Assembly (NCBI RefSeq): GCF_000003195.3
Contig: NC_012871.2
Span: 18,234,658 to 18,298,657 of the forward strand
Direction: 5' to 3'
Length of the DNA stretch: 64,000 nt
DNA from: Sorghum bicolor
Taxonomy: Eukaryota; Streptophyta; Magnoliopsida; Poales; Poaceae
Part shown: positions 10,911-23,199 of the stretch, one piece after another
Position numbering within the stretch: the first letter of the stretch is position 1
Layout: each line of letters begins with the position of its first letter
Notes under the pieces: generated by a model
The model's input: the letters and a program-made list of their open reading frames with translations, nothing else
Databases searched by the model: none
What the model was told of the DNA's origin: nothing
Translations under genes and position numbers: made by a program

Positions 10911-13493
10911 TGTAATATCCGATTTTAAAGACAAAATCAGATATATGCCAGTTTTAGAAGTCAAATCTCACGTATAGCTACAATTAAGAGATAATATCAA
11001 AGGATAATACATAAATTATATAACGTACATAATAAATCAGAGATAACCTTAAGCAGCAAACAACGGAAGTAACTCCAAACTTCGGGTATTAACTTAATGT
11101 ATGAGGAAAATAGCAAGAGTGAGTCCATGTCGAACTCCACAAGTATAGCAACTAGATTGTATAGATCCCACAATCTCATGATCAATGTGACATAAATAAT
11201 GTAGAACATTAAACAATAAATAATGAGCATATTCAACATACAGGAATCATCATCCTTAATGTAGATGTCCCCAAGGCTGCTCCTGACCGTGAGCTCGGCT
11301 AGTATACTAGTTTTTAACACTCTGCAGAGGTTGTACATCTTTACCCATGAGTCATTGTTTACCCTTTCGCCCGAGGTGATCAGCCTCTTAACCCACTACC
11401 AAGGAAGGTCGGCAGGGATCACTATGAAGTCTTTCAAACGTTCGTCTAACAAGTTAGGGCTGCTTGGTTTCATTAGTCACTCCGTGTGATCCACCCGTAG
11501 GAATCCACAGTCTGCTATTCCCCAATTGCGCCACATGGGTAACCGCTAACGAGCTAGAAAAAAATACTCATACTTAACTAAAGCCAGAGCCATTATAGCC
11601 CTCATAGTTGTACTGTAGTCCCGGGTGATCACGTACAGATAAATCATCAAATTTCTGAAAAGTCATTTTTATCGTTGGTTACTTAACATTAATCAAGTCA
11701 CAAGATCATGGTCACCGAAATAAAAACCAAATTACTATACGTGCCTTAATCCAATTACTAGTTGTCCAAGGCTCTGATCTTGATCACTGAAGTACTCTTG
11801 TTCACTACAAATTGTTCACCGACTAAACTCGATCATCGATCACCAACACAAACATCGGAGACAACATACACAAAGCAAACAAGGCTATAATTAGAACAGT
11901 ACACCAATCATATAAAAACAGCATGAAAAGTTTATAAAATGATTCTACGCATCACTATGATCTCATAGACGTAAAGATCACGAAAATCGGAGCTAAAACG
12001 GAGAAGTTATGAATTTTCTAAGATTTTCTGTAGAAAAGAAATTATTTAAATAGGATCACGAAATTAAAAAGGTTCAAACCAGTGAAACAGTACTACTAAC
12101 ATGTAGAGCTCGCAAATATGAATCTAACGGAATTTGAATGGGTCAAAACGGAGTTAAAACGAATATTTTATAAGCTATTTAATTCCTGTGGCAAACTTGT
12201 AAATTCAGAAAACATATTTTAGTTCAAACCGGCGGGGAATACGTTTTTAAAACTGAGAAAGCGTATTCCTACGAGGCGCTTTGGACCGTGGGTTGGTTTC
12301 AATAAAACGTAGGGACTCTTTAAGAAAAATCCCAACGAAGGGGTATTTTCTAATCGGGATCGTTGGATCTCAGTTGGACGGCTCAGATTAGTTCGGGGAG
12401 AGGGGGATGGCTGGCTGGCCGGAACAGAGGGCACCGACGGCGGCGCCATGGTCGGGGCTCGCCGGAGCTTTGCCAGAAAATGTGTCCGGCCTTGGTTTTC
12501 GATGGGAGTAACGTAGAGAGATAGAGGGGAGGTCAACCAACTCACCTAGACGATTATTACGGGCAGAGGGAGCTCGGAGTGGTTCGGCGTCGAGATGGGG
12601 CGGGCAGCGAGTTTCTGCAATAGTTTGGCAACAAAGATTGAGCAAACCGGAGTGAAAATGAAGGGGAAAGAGGTCCGGGGACTTCGCAAGTTCGTTACGA
12701 AGCCCGGCATCAAGCTTACGGGGGCACAATCGTGAAGGAAGCGTTGATCCATGTTCGGCGTCAATCTATGGAGTGGCGGTGGCGCTTGCAAGCTGGCTAG
12801 GGCAACCCGACACCACGGGGATGGGAAAACGAGATCGGGGAAAGGCGCTTGAAGCTTTATAGGAGCATAGGCGTGGGGGACAAGCCGAATCGTGAGAAGA
12901 TTGCAAGGCGGATTCGGTGGATCGGCCGGGACACAGTCCACACCGCACCCAACTCGGGGTTGAAGAAGAGAAGGGCGACTGACGAGCGAGCCCGAGGCGT
13001 CAGCGACTCTAGGCATGGTGTCCACGCGTCGGGGAAAGGAAGGAGAGGGGAAGGGAGAGGAGCGCTCGTGGGCTGCCGCGGGTGCTTGGGCCGCTGCTGA
13101 GAAAGGATTCGCGGCTTGGGCCAGCCTGCTTGCGGCCCGAGAGAGAGAGAGAGGGGAGGGTTTGGGGGTCTTCAGGCCGAATAGAGAGAGTAGGGGGACT
13201 GGCCTTTGGCCCACAAAGCAGAGGGGGAAGTTTTTCCTTTTTCCTTTGTTTGTTTTTTTCTTTTATTTCCAAACCATTTTCAAATCAGTTTGAAACCATT
13301 TTGAACTTTGCTCAAAGTCACACATTACAATGAAAATAAATGCTCCAAAATGAATGCACAAACAAGTTGCTAAATCCTATGATAAATTTTATTCAAATGA
13401 AAAATATTATTTCTCTATGTTTCATGAGCACAAAAATACAAAATTAAATCATTTTCCACCTATTTCAAGTGTTGTAAATTTTAGGGTGTTACA
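10911..13493 (-). repeat. 3' LTR of LARD-like element 1
   Basis: It is paired with 16983-19634 and very similar over its full length. It contains a conserved palindrome block at 11299-11329 and a GC-rich stretch at about 12360-13210 (the promoter-proximal part in minus orientation). Long frames in that GC-rich stretch differ in strand between the two LTRs, so they are not genes. Confidence 0.93.
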
Positions 13494-13511
13494 AATCTAC
13501 CCCCTTAAAAT
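13494..13511 (-). other. Polypurine tract of LARD-like element 1
   Basis: On the minus strand the sequence TTTTAAGGGGGTAGATT directly abuts the 3' LTR start. This is the standard position for plus-strand priming. The second LARD-like element has a similar tract at the same place. Confidence 0.7.
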
Positions 13512-13711
13512 GAATCTCGTCCTCGAGATTCGAAAGAGACACGGATCCTCTAAGAGAACACAAGATAAAGATCTTGATAACTCTTTCAACTTCACAACCT
13601 GTATACCAAAGGCAAACTCAAATATTCCATGGAATGTCTATTACTCATAATTGATCAAAGTCCATCTTGACTACTAACTTTTTGACTTACACAACTCAAA
13701 GATATGATAAC

Positions 13712-14400
13712 TTAGCATGGATATGCCTCCTCAGGTAGGAGTGGACCACCTTGATACTCAATTCTTTTCCGTGATGGCGTGGTTAAGAAAATTTTCCACT
13801 GGGTAGCATAGATCGCTCCTTTGTGTGCACATAACCATCCATTACCAAGAACCAAAGGAATGTCGAGTGACTCTAGCACAATGAGGTTTACGGTGAAGTT
13901 CTCCTTGCTTATGACAAGATTGATATTTGAAAAAACCTGATCTGCCTGTATCTCTCCCAATGGGGTTTGAACTAACAAAGGCTTCCTCGTTGGACAGTTC
14001 ACTCTCTCGATCGTCTTTACCAAGTCGATGGAAATTAAAGAATGCAAATCACTTTGGTCAAACAGAGCAAAAACTAGCACTGAGTCCACTTGAATATGGC
14101 CTCCCACCACTTTGGTGCCTCCTTGAATGTTATTCCTATATACATTGCTCAGTCTTCCATTGATATAATTTTGTTGCAACTTACTTCCCAGATTAGGCTT
14201 CTTTCGACTTTTCCTTTTTTGTTTCCGTCGTTGTGGATTCAGATTTGATTCAATGTCAACTTACTCTTTCGTATTATTATTTTGATAACACTTAGCTTTG
14301 TCATACTCATAACATCTTTCTTCAAAGGCAAGATGATCATACTCTTTCCACACATCCATGAGATGCGTCATATTGGGCTCCTGATCCATGGGACACTACA
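13712..14400 (-). pseudogene. Retropepsin-like fragment of LARD-like element 1
   Basis: The open part (14179-13712) reads YINGRLSN, then the would-be active site ALFDQSDLHSLIS, then LVLESLDIPLVLGNGWL. It aligns block by block with the end of the intact ORF of element 2. The catalytic D-S/T-G is D-Q-S here, so it is probably inactive. Upstream, to about 14400, more of a minus-strand frame can be read (VWKEYDHLAFEERCYEYD) with a stop and a shift. Confidence 0.75.
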
Positions 14401-14419
14401 CTCCCTGTCATCAAGTGAC

Positions 14420-16020
14420 CAACGTCAGTAACATGGCAAGGATAGATGATCATAACCATAGAATATCTCAAGACGACAATTATCACTTCAAGATAGTTTC
14501 AAAATGTATCATCTCGTGATATCAAGGTACTACCCCCCTTAAGATGAAGTTGACTGGGGGACACTAGGGACTAGTTCTCGTATCCTTTTTGGCCGCTACT
14601 CATCATAGTCTTTTAAATTGATTGTACCAAGTCTCTTAATCCAAGGTTGGTTTCCTCACTAAGTTCCATCTATTGATGCCTTTATCACAATAAAGTTATT
14701 TCACTCTCACATTACATATAACTTCGTAACCTTTGGTGTCATCTGATCCTCCTAAACATAACTCTCAATCCATGAGTATCAGCAATGACATATATCTCTA
14801 TTAATATTCTCTAAATGAGATGATATCTTGAACCAAAACCAATTTACCAAGCACTTGATGTACTTATAGATGTTCCAATCATTAACCACTTCTTCTCCTT
14901 GTAACTTCTTTAATTAGGCTACCCCACTTAAGAAATTCATTTAGGGGACACAAGAAAGGTAGCTTACATGTTTTTCAGACAAGTTAACTAACATTCAGAA
15001 CTTTTGACATCCCAAAGAACTTATGTGCAAGGGAAAAAACAAGTATTCTGAAATTTCCATGCAATATATGAAAACCTCCAGCGTAGTAAAATAGACATAA
15101 CTCTTGTTCTATTAATCCAATAGAGTTATGGCTTATGTCGTTAGAAAACACATGAAATTCTCCACAACTTTCATGTAGAAGACCTCCTTAGGTTCTGTCT
15201 TTAAGCTTAAGTAAAACAACCAAACTTAATATCCATCCTGTCAATGTCTCAGCAAAGGTGCAGTAAATTCTAGAAGTTATATCTCGAGCTACTTAACTCA
15301 TCTGGAGATGATCCTTACATTTTTGAAAAGCTTAGGAAATCTTCTACAACTTCTGTATACAACTCTTTCCCAGATTATGAAGTTAATTTGGCTGAAATTA
15401 GGAAAATACCAGATCTGTCCAGATTTTGAAACAGAACAGAAACATCCAATTGTAAATGTCATATCTCAGGTTCTACTTATCCAAATAAGTTCCCGCTTAT
15501 ACCGTTAGAAAACTTAGAAAATTTTCTATCACTTTTATATATAATACTTTTCCAAATTCTATAGTTATATTTGTCTAAAACAGCAAGTACCCGAAACTGG
15601 TCCAGATTCTGGACAGCACAACTGTGTCATCTTGTGATTTTTGTAACTTCCAAACCATAATAGCTACGAGGATGATTCTTGCGGTCAGAGAAAGATCTTG
15701 AAGTTTAGATGTTCCTAGAATTATTTTATAAACTTTGCACGATCAGAACTTGAGATACACCAGAATTATTGCAGGCTGCTCCAGAAATCAGCAGGGGACA
15801 AAAACAGGATACAACCAAACCCAACTACTTATTTCATTACTCCTTATGTCTTAGGCCTATAATCTAAATGATATTGTGGAGAAATCCCACAAAGTCATTG
15901 CACTCATTACAAAGATCCAAATCAAGCATAAACATAATAACAAACCAATTAAGCATTAAAGGTTCACAAGGCACACAAACTCCACTTTCGCTACTAGCGT
16001 TTTTATTACACAAGGGGACA
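14420..16020. other. Non-coding interior of LARD-like element 1 with degenerate repeats
   Basis: No usable frame. From about 15080 to 15790 a diverged module recurs about three times: a CATAACTC/CATATCTC start, a TTCTA...ATCCAA section, CCGTTAGAAAAC or GTCGTTAGAAAAC, then CTACAACTTTTATGTA-like text. Similar wording appears in the gypsy LTR near 32040-32110. Element 2 lacks this insertion between its zinc knuckle and protease parts. Confidence 0.5.
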
Positions 16021-16023
16021 CAA

Positions 16024-16789
16024 ACTCTTAAATCTTAGGCTCGGTGTGGCTACTTTCATGATGCATCTGTTGCTTCTTTTGTGGACAAGAGCTTATATAA
16101 TGTCCTTCTTGTTGGCAGTGATAACACCATCTCTTAGCTGGATCCTTTGTGATATCATTTTCCACTGAAGTGTTGCTCGGTATGTTATCCACTTGCTGAC
16201 TCTAATGGTTTATCTTTGTCTGGTTAGCTCTCTTCCTACATTGCTTGATCCTTCAAGGTTGAAACTCTTTATAAGTGATTGTCCATGCATCTATGCATAC
16301 CTCATGAGCTGTGGCGTTAGCTTGGGGAGTTTGTTTATCTCCATGGTTTGAATTTTTCTGACAAGAATTCGAAGCTACATGTGACAACTTAGGATTTGAA
16401 TGTGGATTACTTCCCAAAGCTAGCTCTAGTGATTTTGCCTTCCTCTTCTTATCCTCATTAGTCACACAAGTTGGTTTTGTCTTAACTTCCTTTTTAGATG
16501 ACCTATTCTGGAGACAAGGAAGACCATAATGCTCACAACAGTGGCATTGATCCTGATATCCTAATGTATTACTACCAACACTTCCATGGTTTCTCAAATT
16601 TTTCCAAGCTTCTGCTACTTGTCTCCTCACTGGTCCTGAGATGCGTTGTTGAGAGTTCTTATTCTGAGTTATTCCTTCCACTACTTGTGTTTGCATGGCT
16701 AGAAGCTTCTCCTTGTCGAATGCTTTCACGGTTGGCATGTCTGAGTGCTTTTGTTCTTTCATGCCAAAGGTCTCCTCATTGTGATCCAT
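16024..16789 (-). pseudogene. CxCC / zinc-knuckle protein of LARD-like element 1, broken
   Basis: Positions 16789-16253 are open: a Glu/Lys/Gln-rich start, RRQVAEAWKNLR, then the cysteine motif CHCCEHYGLPC, a basic stretch and CIDAWTITYKEFQP. A TGA (Arg in the related ORF, CGA to TGA) and a TAG follow. The same frame then continues to a zinc knuckle CYHCQQEGHYISSC ending near 16024. It matches the intact ORF at 61030-62436 throughout. The knuckle suggests a nucleic-acid-binding, gag-like role. Confidence 0.8.
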
Positions 16790-16967
16790 CTAAAGAGACA
16801 ATGAGGGAGGGTTTAGGATGGAGACAAAGTTTTATAATAGAACTAGGCAAGAAGTAAGCATAACTTTTAGACATTATCAAGGTTAAGATGAAAGTAAGAA
16901 GTAAGCAAAGATAGAAGCATGCTAAAATGTCCAGTTCTAACTAGGCTTGCGTCCTACAGTTAGCATT

Positions 16968-16979
16968 GCTTTGATACCA
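16968..16979 (-). other. Primer binding site, LARD-like element 1
   Basis: TGGTATCAAAGC on the minus strand, three bases after the 5' LTR end. This is one base from the common tRNA-iMet site TGGTATCAGAGC. Confidence 0.85.
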
Positions 16980-16982
16980 CTT

Positions 16983-19634
16983 TGTAATACCCGATTTTAA
17001 GGACAAAACTAGATATACACCATATGTGAGTTTTAGGAGACAAATCTCACATATAGCTACAATTAAGGGGTAATATCAGAAGACAATGCATAAATTATAT
17101 AACATACATAATAAATTAGAGATAACCTTAAGTAGCAAACAACGAAAGTAACTCCAAACTTCGGGTATTAACTTTACTCTACAGGATCCAACTAACTGGT
17201 TAATCACAAGCCTAACACTCCTCCTGAAATATGGGGGAAATAGCAAGAGTGAGTCCATGTCGAACTCCACAAGTATAGCAACTAGATTGTATAGATCCTA
17301 CAATCTCATGATCAATGTGACATAAATAATGTAGAGCATTAAACAATAAATAATGAGCATATTCAACACACAGGAATCATCACCCTTAATGTAGATGTCC
17401 CCAAGGCCGCTCCTGACCGTGAGCTCGGCTAGTATACTAGTTTTTAACACTCTACAGAGGTTGTACATCTTTATCCATGAGTCATGATTTACCCTTTCGC
17501 CCGAGGTGATCAGCCTCTTAACCCACTACCAAGGAAGGTCGGCAGGGATCACTATGAAGTATTTTAAAGGTTCGTCTAACAAGTTAGGGCTGCTTGGTTT
17601 CATTAGTCACTCCGTGTGATCCACCCGCAGGAATCCACAGTCTGCTATTCCCCAATTGCGCCACATGGGTAACCGCTAATGAGCTAGAAAAAATTACTCA
17701 TACTTAACTAAAGCCAGAGCCATTATAGCCCTCATGGTTATACTGTTGTCCCGAGTGATCACGTATAGATTAATCATCAAGTTGCTAAAAAGTCATTTTT
17801 ATCGTTGGTTACTTAACATTAATCAAGTCACAAGATCATGGTCATAGAAATAAAACCCAAATTACTATACCTGCCTTAATCCAATTGCTCTTGTTGATCC
17901 TGCTGGTCTTACTAGTTGTCCAAGGCTTTGATCTTGATCACTGAAGTACTCTTGTTCACCACAAATTGTTCACCGACTAAACTCGATCATCGATCACCAA
18001 CACAAACATCGGAGACAACATACACAAAGCAAACAAGGCTATAATTACAACAGTACACCAATCATATAAAAACAGTATGAAAAGTTTATAAAATGATTCT
18101 ACGCATCACTATGATCTCACAGATGTAAAGATCACGAAAATCGGAGCTAAAACAGAGAAGTTATGAATTTTCTATAGAAAAGAAATTATTTAAATAGGGT
18201 CACGAAATTAAAAAGTTTCAAACCAGTGAAACTGTACTACTAACATGTAGAGCTCACAAATATAAATCTAACGAAATTTGAATGGGTCAAAACGGAGTTA
18301 AAACGAATATTTTATATGCTATTTAATTCCAGTGGCAAACTTGTAAATTCAGAAAACGTATTTTAGTTCAAACCGGTGTGGAATACGTTTTTAAAATGAG
18401 AAAGCGTATTCCTGCGAGGCACTTTGGACCGCGGGTTGGTTTCAATAAAACATAGGGACTCTTTAAGAAAAATCCCAGCAAAGGGGTATTTTTTAATCGA
18501 GATCGTTGGATCTCAGTTGGATGGCTCAGATTAGTTCGGGGAGAGGGGGACAGCTGGCTGGCCGGAACAAGGGCACCGACGGCGGCGCCATGGCCGGGGC
18601 TCGACGGAGCTTTGCTAGAAAATGTTTCCGGCCTCGGTTTTCGACGGGAGTAACACAAGGAGATAGAGGGGAGGTCAACGAACTCACCTAGACGATTATT
18701 ACGGGCAGAGGGAGCTCAGGGTGGTCTGGTGTCGAGATGGGGCAGGCACCGAGCTTCTGCAACAGTTCGGCAACAAAGATTGAGCAAACCGGAGCGAAAA
18801 ACAAAGGGGAAAGAGGTTCGGGTACTTCGCAAGTTCGTTACGAAGCCCGACATCAAGCTTACGGGGGCATAATCGTGAAGGATGCGTTGATCCATGTTCG
18901 GCGTCAATCTATGGAGTGGCGGCGGCGCTTGCAAGCTGGCTTGGGCAACCCGATGCCACGGGGATTGGAAAAAGAGATCGGGGAAAGGCGCTTGAAGCTT
19001 TATAGGAGCATAGGCGTGGGGGACAAGCCGAATCGTGAGAAGATTGCAGGGCGGATTCGGTTGATCGGCCGGGACACAGTCCAGACCACACCCGACTCGG
19101 GGTTGAAGAAGAGAAGGGTGACTGACGAGCGGGCCCGAGGCGTCAGCGACTCTGGGCGGTGGTCCTCGCGTCGGGGAAAGAAAGGAGAGGGGAAGGGAGA
19201 GGAGCGCTCGTGGGCTGCTGCGGGCCGTGCTTGGGCCGCTGCTGAGAAAGGATTTGTGGCTTGGGCCGGCCTACTTGTGGCCCGAGAGAGAGGGGGGAGG
19301 GTTTGGGGGTCTTCAGGCCGAATAGAGAGAGGAGGGGGAGTGGCCTTCGGCCCACAAAGCAGAGGGGGAAGTTTTTCCTTTTTCCTTTGTTTGTTTTTTT
19401 CTTTTATTTCCAAACCATTTGCAAATTAGTTTGAAACCATTTTGAACTTTGCTCAAAGTCACACATTATAGTGAAAATAAATGCTTCAAAATGAATGCAC
19501 AAACAAGTTGCTAAATCCTATGATAAATTTTATTGAAATGAAAAATATTATTTCTCTATGTTTCATGAGCACAAAAATACAAAATTAAATCATTTTCCAC
19601 CTATTTCAAGAGCTGTAAATTTTAGGGTGTTACA
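16983..19634 (-). repeat. 5' LTR of LARD-like element 1
   Basis: It is paired with 10911-13493. It is slightly longer because of small indels, for example an additional segment near 17180-17230. It ends against a perfect CCAGT duplication. Confidence 0.93.
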
Positions 19635-19639
19635 CCAGT

Positions 19640-20068
19640 GCCGTCGTCCGTCCGGTGCCGGTGTCTTGTTGTGCCGTTGCGGTCGTGGTGCTGTCTTTCA
19701 TCTGCCGCCGCCGGCCACAGTCCACACTCCATGGATTTAGATTTTAGAATGGGAGGACTGGAAGAGCAAAGAGACGGAATATCGATCCAAATTGGTTATT
19801 CCCTTCGTGGCTCCGTTCTGATCTTCTGGGCGACTACCGACTGGGCTTATGGCCCATCAAGTGGAAGCGGAGGGAATAGGCCAGGAGCCCAGGACAGAAG
19901 TGCAGCCGGATGCTTTTGGCCAACAGCAATGGTCATGTATGTACACACTAGTCATGTATACATGTATATATACCACATATATTTGATTTTTTTAATATCA
20001 TTTAGGTAGCCATATTGTTGCCTCCACCACAGCCGGGGCCAAGCCTGCCTTTGTGCAACAAGGTCACC
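19640..20068. other. Gene-free spacer
   Basis: GC-rich at first (19640-19740), then mixed. A short plus frame exists but has no recognisable content. I see no repeat or gene I can support. Confidence 0.5.
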
Positions 20069-20830
20069 CACTCCTCTAGAACATCGACAAGCGTGGTGTG
20101 ATGAACAGCCGCCTACTAACTTCTATGTTTTTGGCAACGCCGCAAAAGCGTTGCAAGAGGCTGATCTATTTGGTTGCAATAAGTAGCTTTTGTCACCAAA
20201 TTACGGACGTTGTGAAGGGTTGCAATAAGTTGCGTTGCAATAAGTTATTGCAACCGTTTCCAGATCGGCGTTGTGAGTGATGTTGTTTCTTGCAATCGTA
20301 GATGTCCGTTGCCAAGCGTGGCAATAGGATGTTATCGTAACACTCAACGTCGTTGCAATAGGAGCACTTGCAACACTAGGCTTCGTTGTAACAAATGGTT
20401 CAATAGCTTTGCGATAAACTTTATTGCCACAATAATATTTGGTTGCCAAATCTTTTGTTGCCACACAATTTCTTCCATTGCTAGAGAGTTGTCGTTGTTG
20501 CCACCATTGCTTTTGGTGTTGCGACATTACCTATTGCCACGATTTTAATATGTTGCGAGAGATGATATGTTATTGCCACGGTTGTTCGACCGTGGCAATA
20601 GTATCATTTGCCACAACCTTTTCACCGTTGCTAAAAACCATTCGCTATTGCCAGGACCATTATGCCATGGCAACAAAATTATTTGCCACGTAATTTCATC
20701 GTTGCTTTAGATCTAATGTTACTGCAATGCCAAAAATGCATGGCAATATATTATTTGTTGCCACATAAATAATCATATTGCCATAGAGCTAGTAGGAACA
20801 ATTTTATTACAACAGATCTGTTTTTAATAA
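20069..20830. mobile_element. Subterminal repeat array of a CACTA element
   Basis: Many copies of GTTGCAA, TTGCCAC and GTGGCAA in both orientations, including GGCAACGCCGCAAAAGCGTTGC near the left side. Such arrays bind the transposase at CACTA ends. A degenerate end (CACTCCTCTAG at 20069) may be the terminal repeat. The matching coding part would be the TNP-like gene at 39230-40960 on the other side of the copia insertion. Confidence 0.6.
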
Positions 20831-21212
20831 ATCATCATTTCAAACATAATAAACCATATCAAATGAGATTGCACTCGCATATATTAATTTATACTCAATC
20901 ATCATCCAATAGTACGACAAATGATTCAAATAGTAGTTAAAATCACAAATGAAGTTCTCTCAATATTCCAAAAATTTTAAAAATATGCAACTAGACTAGA
21001 CTTCCTAACATCTATGTAGCCCTTGAGATGAGTTTTCTATCAGTGCCACATGTCATCGCCTCGCCAATGTTGTTGCTTAACGAGCCTCCTTTGGAATCTT
21101 GTGTACCTACTGCCAAAAGATTAAGATTAAGATATTAGAAAATATGTATGTTTAGTACTTCATGCCCAAAATATAAATTCAGAACTTAAGAAATTATATA
21201 TGCATGTGAGAT
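20831..21212. other. AT-rich gene-free interior of the split CACTA element
   Basis: No frame or motif seen. It ends at the copia target site GAGAT (21208-21212); GAGAC follows the other LTR at 37294-37298. Confidence 0.5.
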
Positions 21213-21832
21213 TGAAAGCCCAAGTTTGGTTTTGGTAATTAATGACATCAAGTTGCTAATGCTTTGTGTTTAAGTGATTTGAGTTAGGCATAGCAACACA
21301 TGTGATGAAGGTGCATGGTGGCATGGAAAGGTGGCCTCATGATCACAATGGGATGAAGCATGAAGTGAAGATCATGGTGATAGACGAGGAGCAAAATTAT
21401 CAAGGCAAAGGTATAAACATAGGGTTTTACTTTTGCCGGTCTAAGATGAGTAGAGAAGTGATTGACCGGGTTTAGGATAGATAGCCGACTATCAAGAGGG
21501 GGAATCACGATCATCTCTCGAATCAAGTGCTACTAGGTCTACATCTTGAGCATATGCATTAGGATCTAGTAAAGTGCTAACTTAACTCCTTTGGGTAAAA
21601 ATGTTTGTGAAAAGCTAACACACATGCACTTTGGTGGTGGACACATGTTGGTGTTAGCACATTTACAAAGGAGGTGGAGTTCCTAGGGTTGAGAGGGGTG
21701 TGGGTTCCTCTCTCCCTCCCGCCGAGCTTGCGAAGCGGGATTCGGCGCTTTTGAGAAAATTAAGTGTATATTTTCTATTGCGCCGATGGGAAATTTGGAG
21801 AAGTCGCGGGAGTGTTCTCACTGAGAAACACT

Positions 21833-22216
21833 CACCGGACGCTGAGTGCGGAGGCACCGGACGCTTGCCTCAGAGTCCGGTGTGCTTAACCCTACTAGGG
21901 TTGAGCACCGGATGCGCTCTGAGAGCGTCCGGTGTGAGGGCGTTTTGCAACCCTCTCTGTGTTTAAGTCCGGTGAGCACCGGACGCTCAGGGTGCGTCCG
22001 ATGGCTCACGTCCGGTGACCCTACAGGTTTGCGGAACTCTCTGCGCATGAGTTCGGTGTGCACCGGACGCGTCCGGTGTGGACCTATAGAGCGTCCGGTG
22101 TTCTGCAGGTAGCCGTTAGAGACTGACACGCGAATTTCAAGTAGGACACGTGGCCATCCCCCGAGCACCGGACGCTGGGGGTCGAGCGTCTGGTGATCAC
22201 TTGGTAGCGTCCGGTG
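21833..22216. repeat. CACCGGACGC / GCGTCCGGTG interspersed array in the copia LTR
   Basis: I count 16 copies, 12 exact for the 8 bp core CACCGGAC/GTCCGGTG and 4 with one change, in both orientations over about 385 bp. Two meet head-on at 22061-22078 as an 18 bp perfect palindrome. It lies just upstream of the TATA box, where LTR enhancers sit. Confidence 0.9.
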
Positions 22217-22270
22217 CCCCCGTTTTCAGCCCAGTGAAAGCAGCCAACGGATAGTTTCTTTGAGGGGACT

Positions 22271-22278
22271 TATAAATA
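22271..22278 (+). promoter_or_regulatory. TATA box of the copia 5' LTR
   Basis: TATAAATA, about 55 bp after the last CCGGAC repeat. The same box is kept in the other LTR at about 36419-36426. Confidence 0.7.
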
Positions 22279-23145
22279 GAAGGTGGCCGGCTTTGGGAGG
22301 CTAACTCTTGCACATTTGATTACTTAAGACATACTTTGAGCTAGAGAACACTCCCTCCACTCATCTCCTTGCTTGATTGCTAATCCTAGTGAGATTGAGT
22401 GAGATTCAAGTGCATTGCTTTGAGAGTTGCATTTAGTGGCACTTGATTCTTGAGTTTGCTACGGATTTCTTGTTACTCTTGGGTGTTTCCCGATGCCCTA
22501 GACGGCTTGGAGCAGCATTGGTGTTGAGCTCGTGATTGGAGATTGTTTCAAGCCTCACCAAGTGTTTTGTGAGGGGTTCTTGAGCCTTCCCCGCGGGAGA
22601 TCGCAATTGGCAACTCTAGTGGATTGCTCATGGCTTGGAGGATCCCCATCTTGTGAGTGGATGTGCGGCACCCGCTGAGGGTTTGGCTTTGGATTGCCAA
22701 TTAGCTCGTGATCCATCAAGTGGGTGTATCGCCACAACGAGGACTAGCTTGCCGGAAAGCAAGTGAACCTCGGTAAAAAATCTTGTGTCATCTCTTGCCG
22801 AGGATTCTCTTGTAATTGTGATTGTTTGATTGGCTACATTTCTACTCTACAACGTTGGTATAACAATCACTCCCCTCTCCTTTACTTTTGTGCTTACCTT
22901 GCTAGTTGTGTAGCTTGTTTAGCTTAGCTTTCTTGTTTAGGAGTGTAGCAAGCTTCTAGTCGTGCTTTCTTGTTGCAACTAGTGTTTAGCTTTCTTGCTA
23001 GACTTGTGTAGGTGGCTTGCATAGCTCAGTTGTGCTAGTGCTAAATAGCTTCGCCTTTTGTTTTACTAATCAACTTGTCTAGTTGAAGTTTGTAGAAAAT
23101 TTAAATAGGCTATTCACCCCCCTCTAGCCATTTGGACCTTTCAAA

Positions 23146-23158
23146 TGGTATCGGAGCC
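23146..23158 (+). other. Primer binding site of the copia element
   Basis: TGGTATCGGAGCC begins two bases after the 5' LTR. This is a tRNA-iMet-type site, as in most copia elements. Confidence 0.85.
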
Positions 23159-23199
23159 AAGACACCGTTTTTTTAGGCTTAACAACCTTCGGTGAAGAA

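Larger units (their letters stand above)
10906..19639 (-). mobile_element. Complete non-autonomous LTR retrotransposon (LARD-like), element 1
   Basis: Two long LTRs (10911-13493 and 16983-19634) flank a 3,489 bp interior. The target duplication CCAGT is perfect (10906-10910 and 19635-19639). On the minus strand the LTR begins TGTAACACCC and ends TATTACA, followed 3 nt later by a tRNA-iMet-type primer site. The interior has a broken ORF with a CxCC motif and zinc knuckle, and a separate protease-like piece, but no RT, RNase H or integrase. It must have depended on another element's enzymes. It is related to element 2 at 55441. Confidence 0.93.
21213..23143 (+). repeat. 5' LTR of the copia element
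   Basis: 1,931 bp, paired with 35369-37293 and highly similar. It contains the CACCGGACGC array (21833-22216) and a TATA box at 22271. Confidence 0.95.

Noticed and set aside
12546..13214. 222-codon minus frame in the GC-rich part of LARD-like LTR 1, and a 230-codon plus frame at 18737-19429 in LTR 2
   Set aside because: The two LTRs are copies of each other, yet the long frame is on opposite strands. GC-rich DNA has few stops; no domain is visible.
21833..22216. CRISPR-like impression from regularly repeated CACCGGACGC
   Set aside because: Repeats occur in both orientations with irregular spacing, inside a plant LTR; not a CRISPR array.
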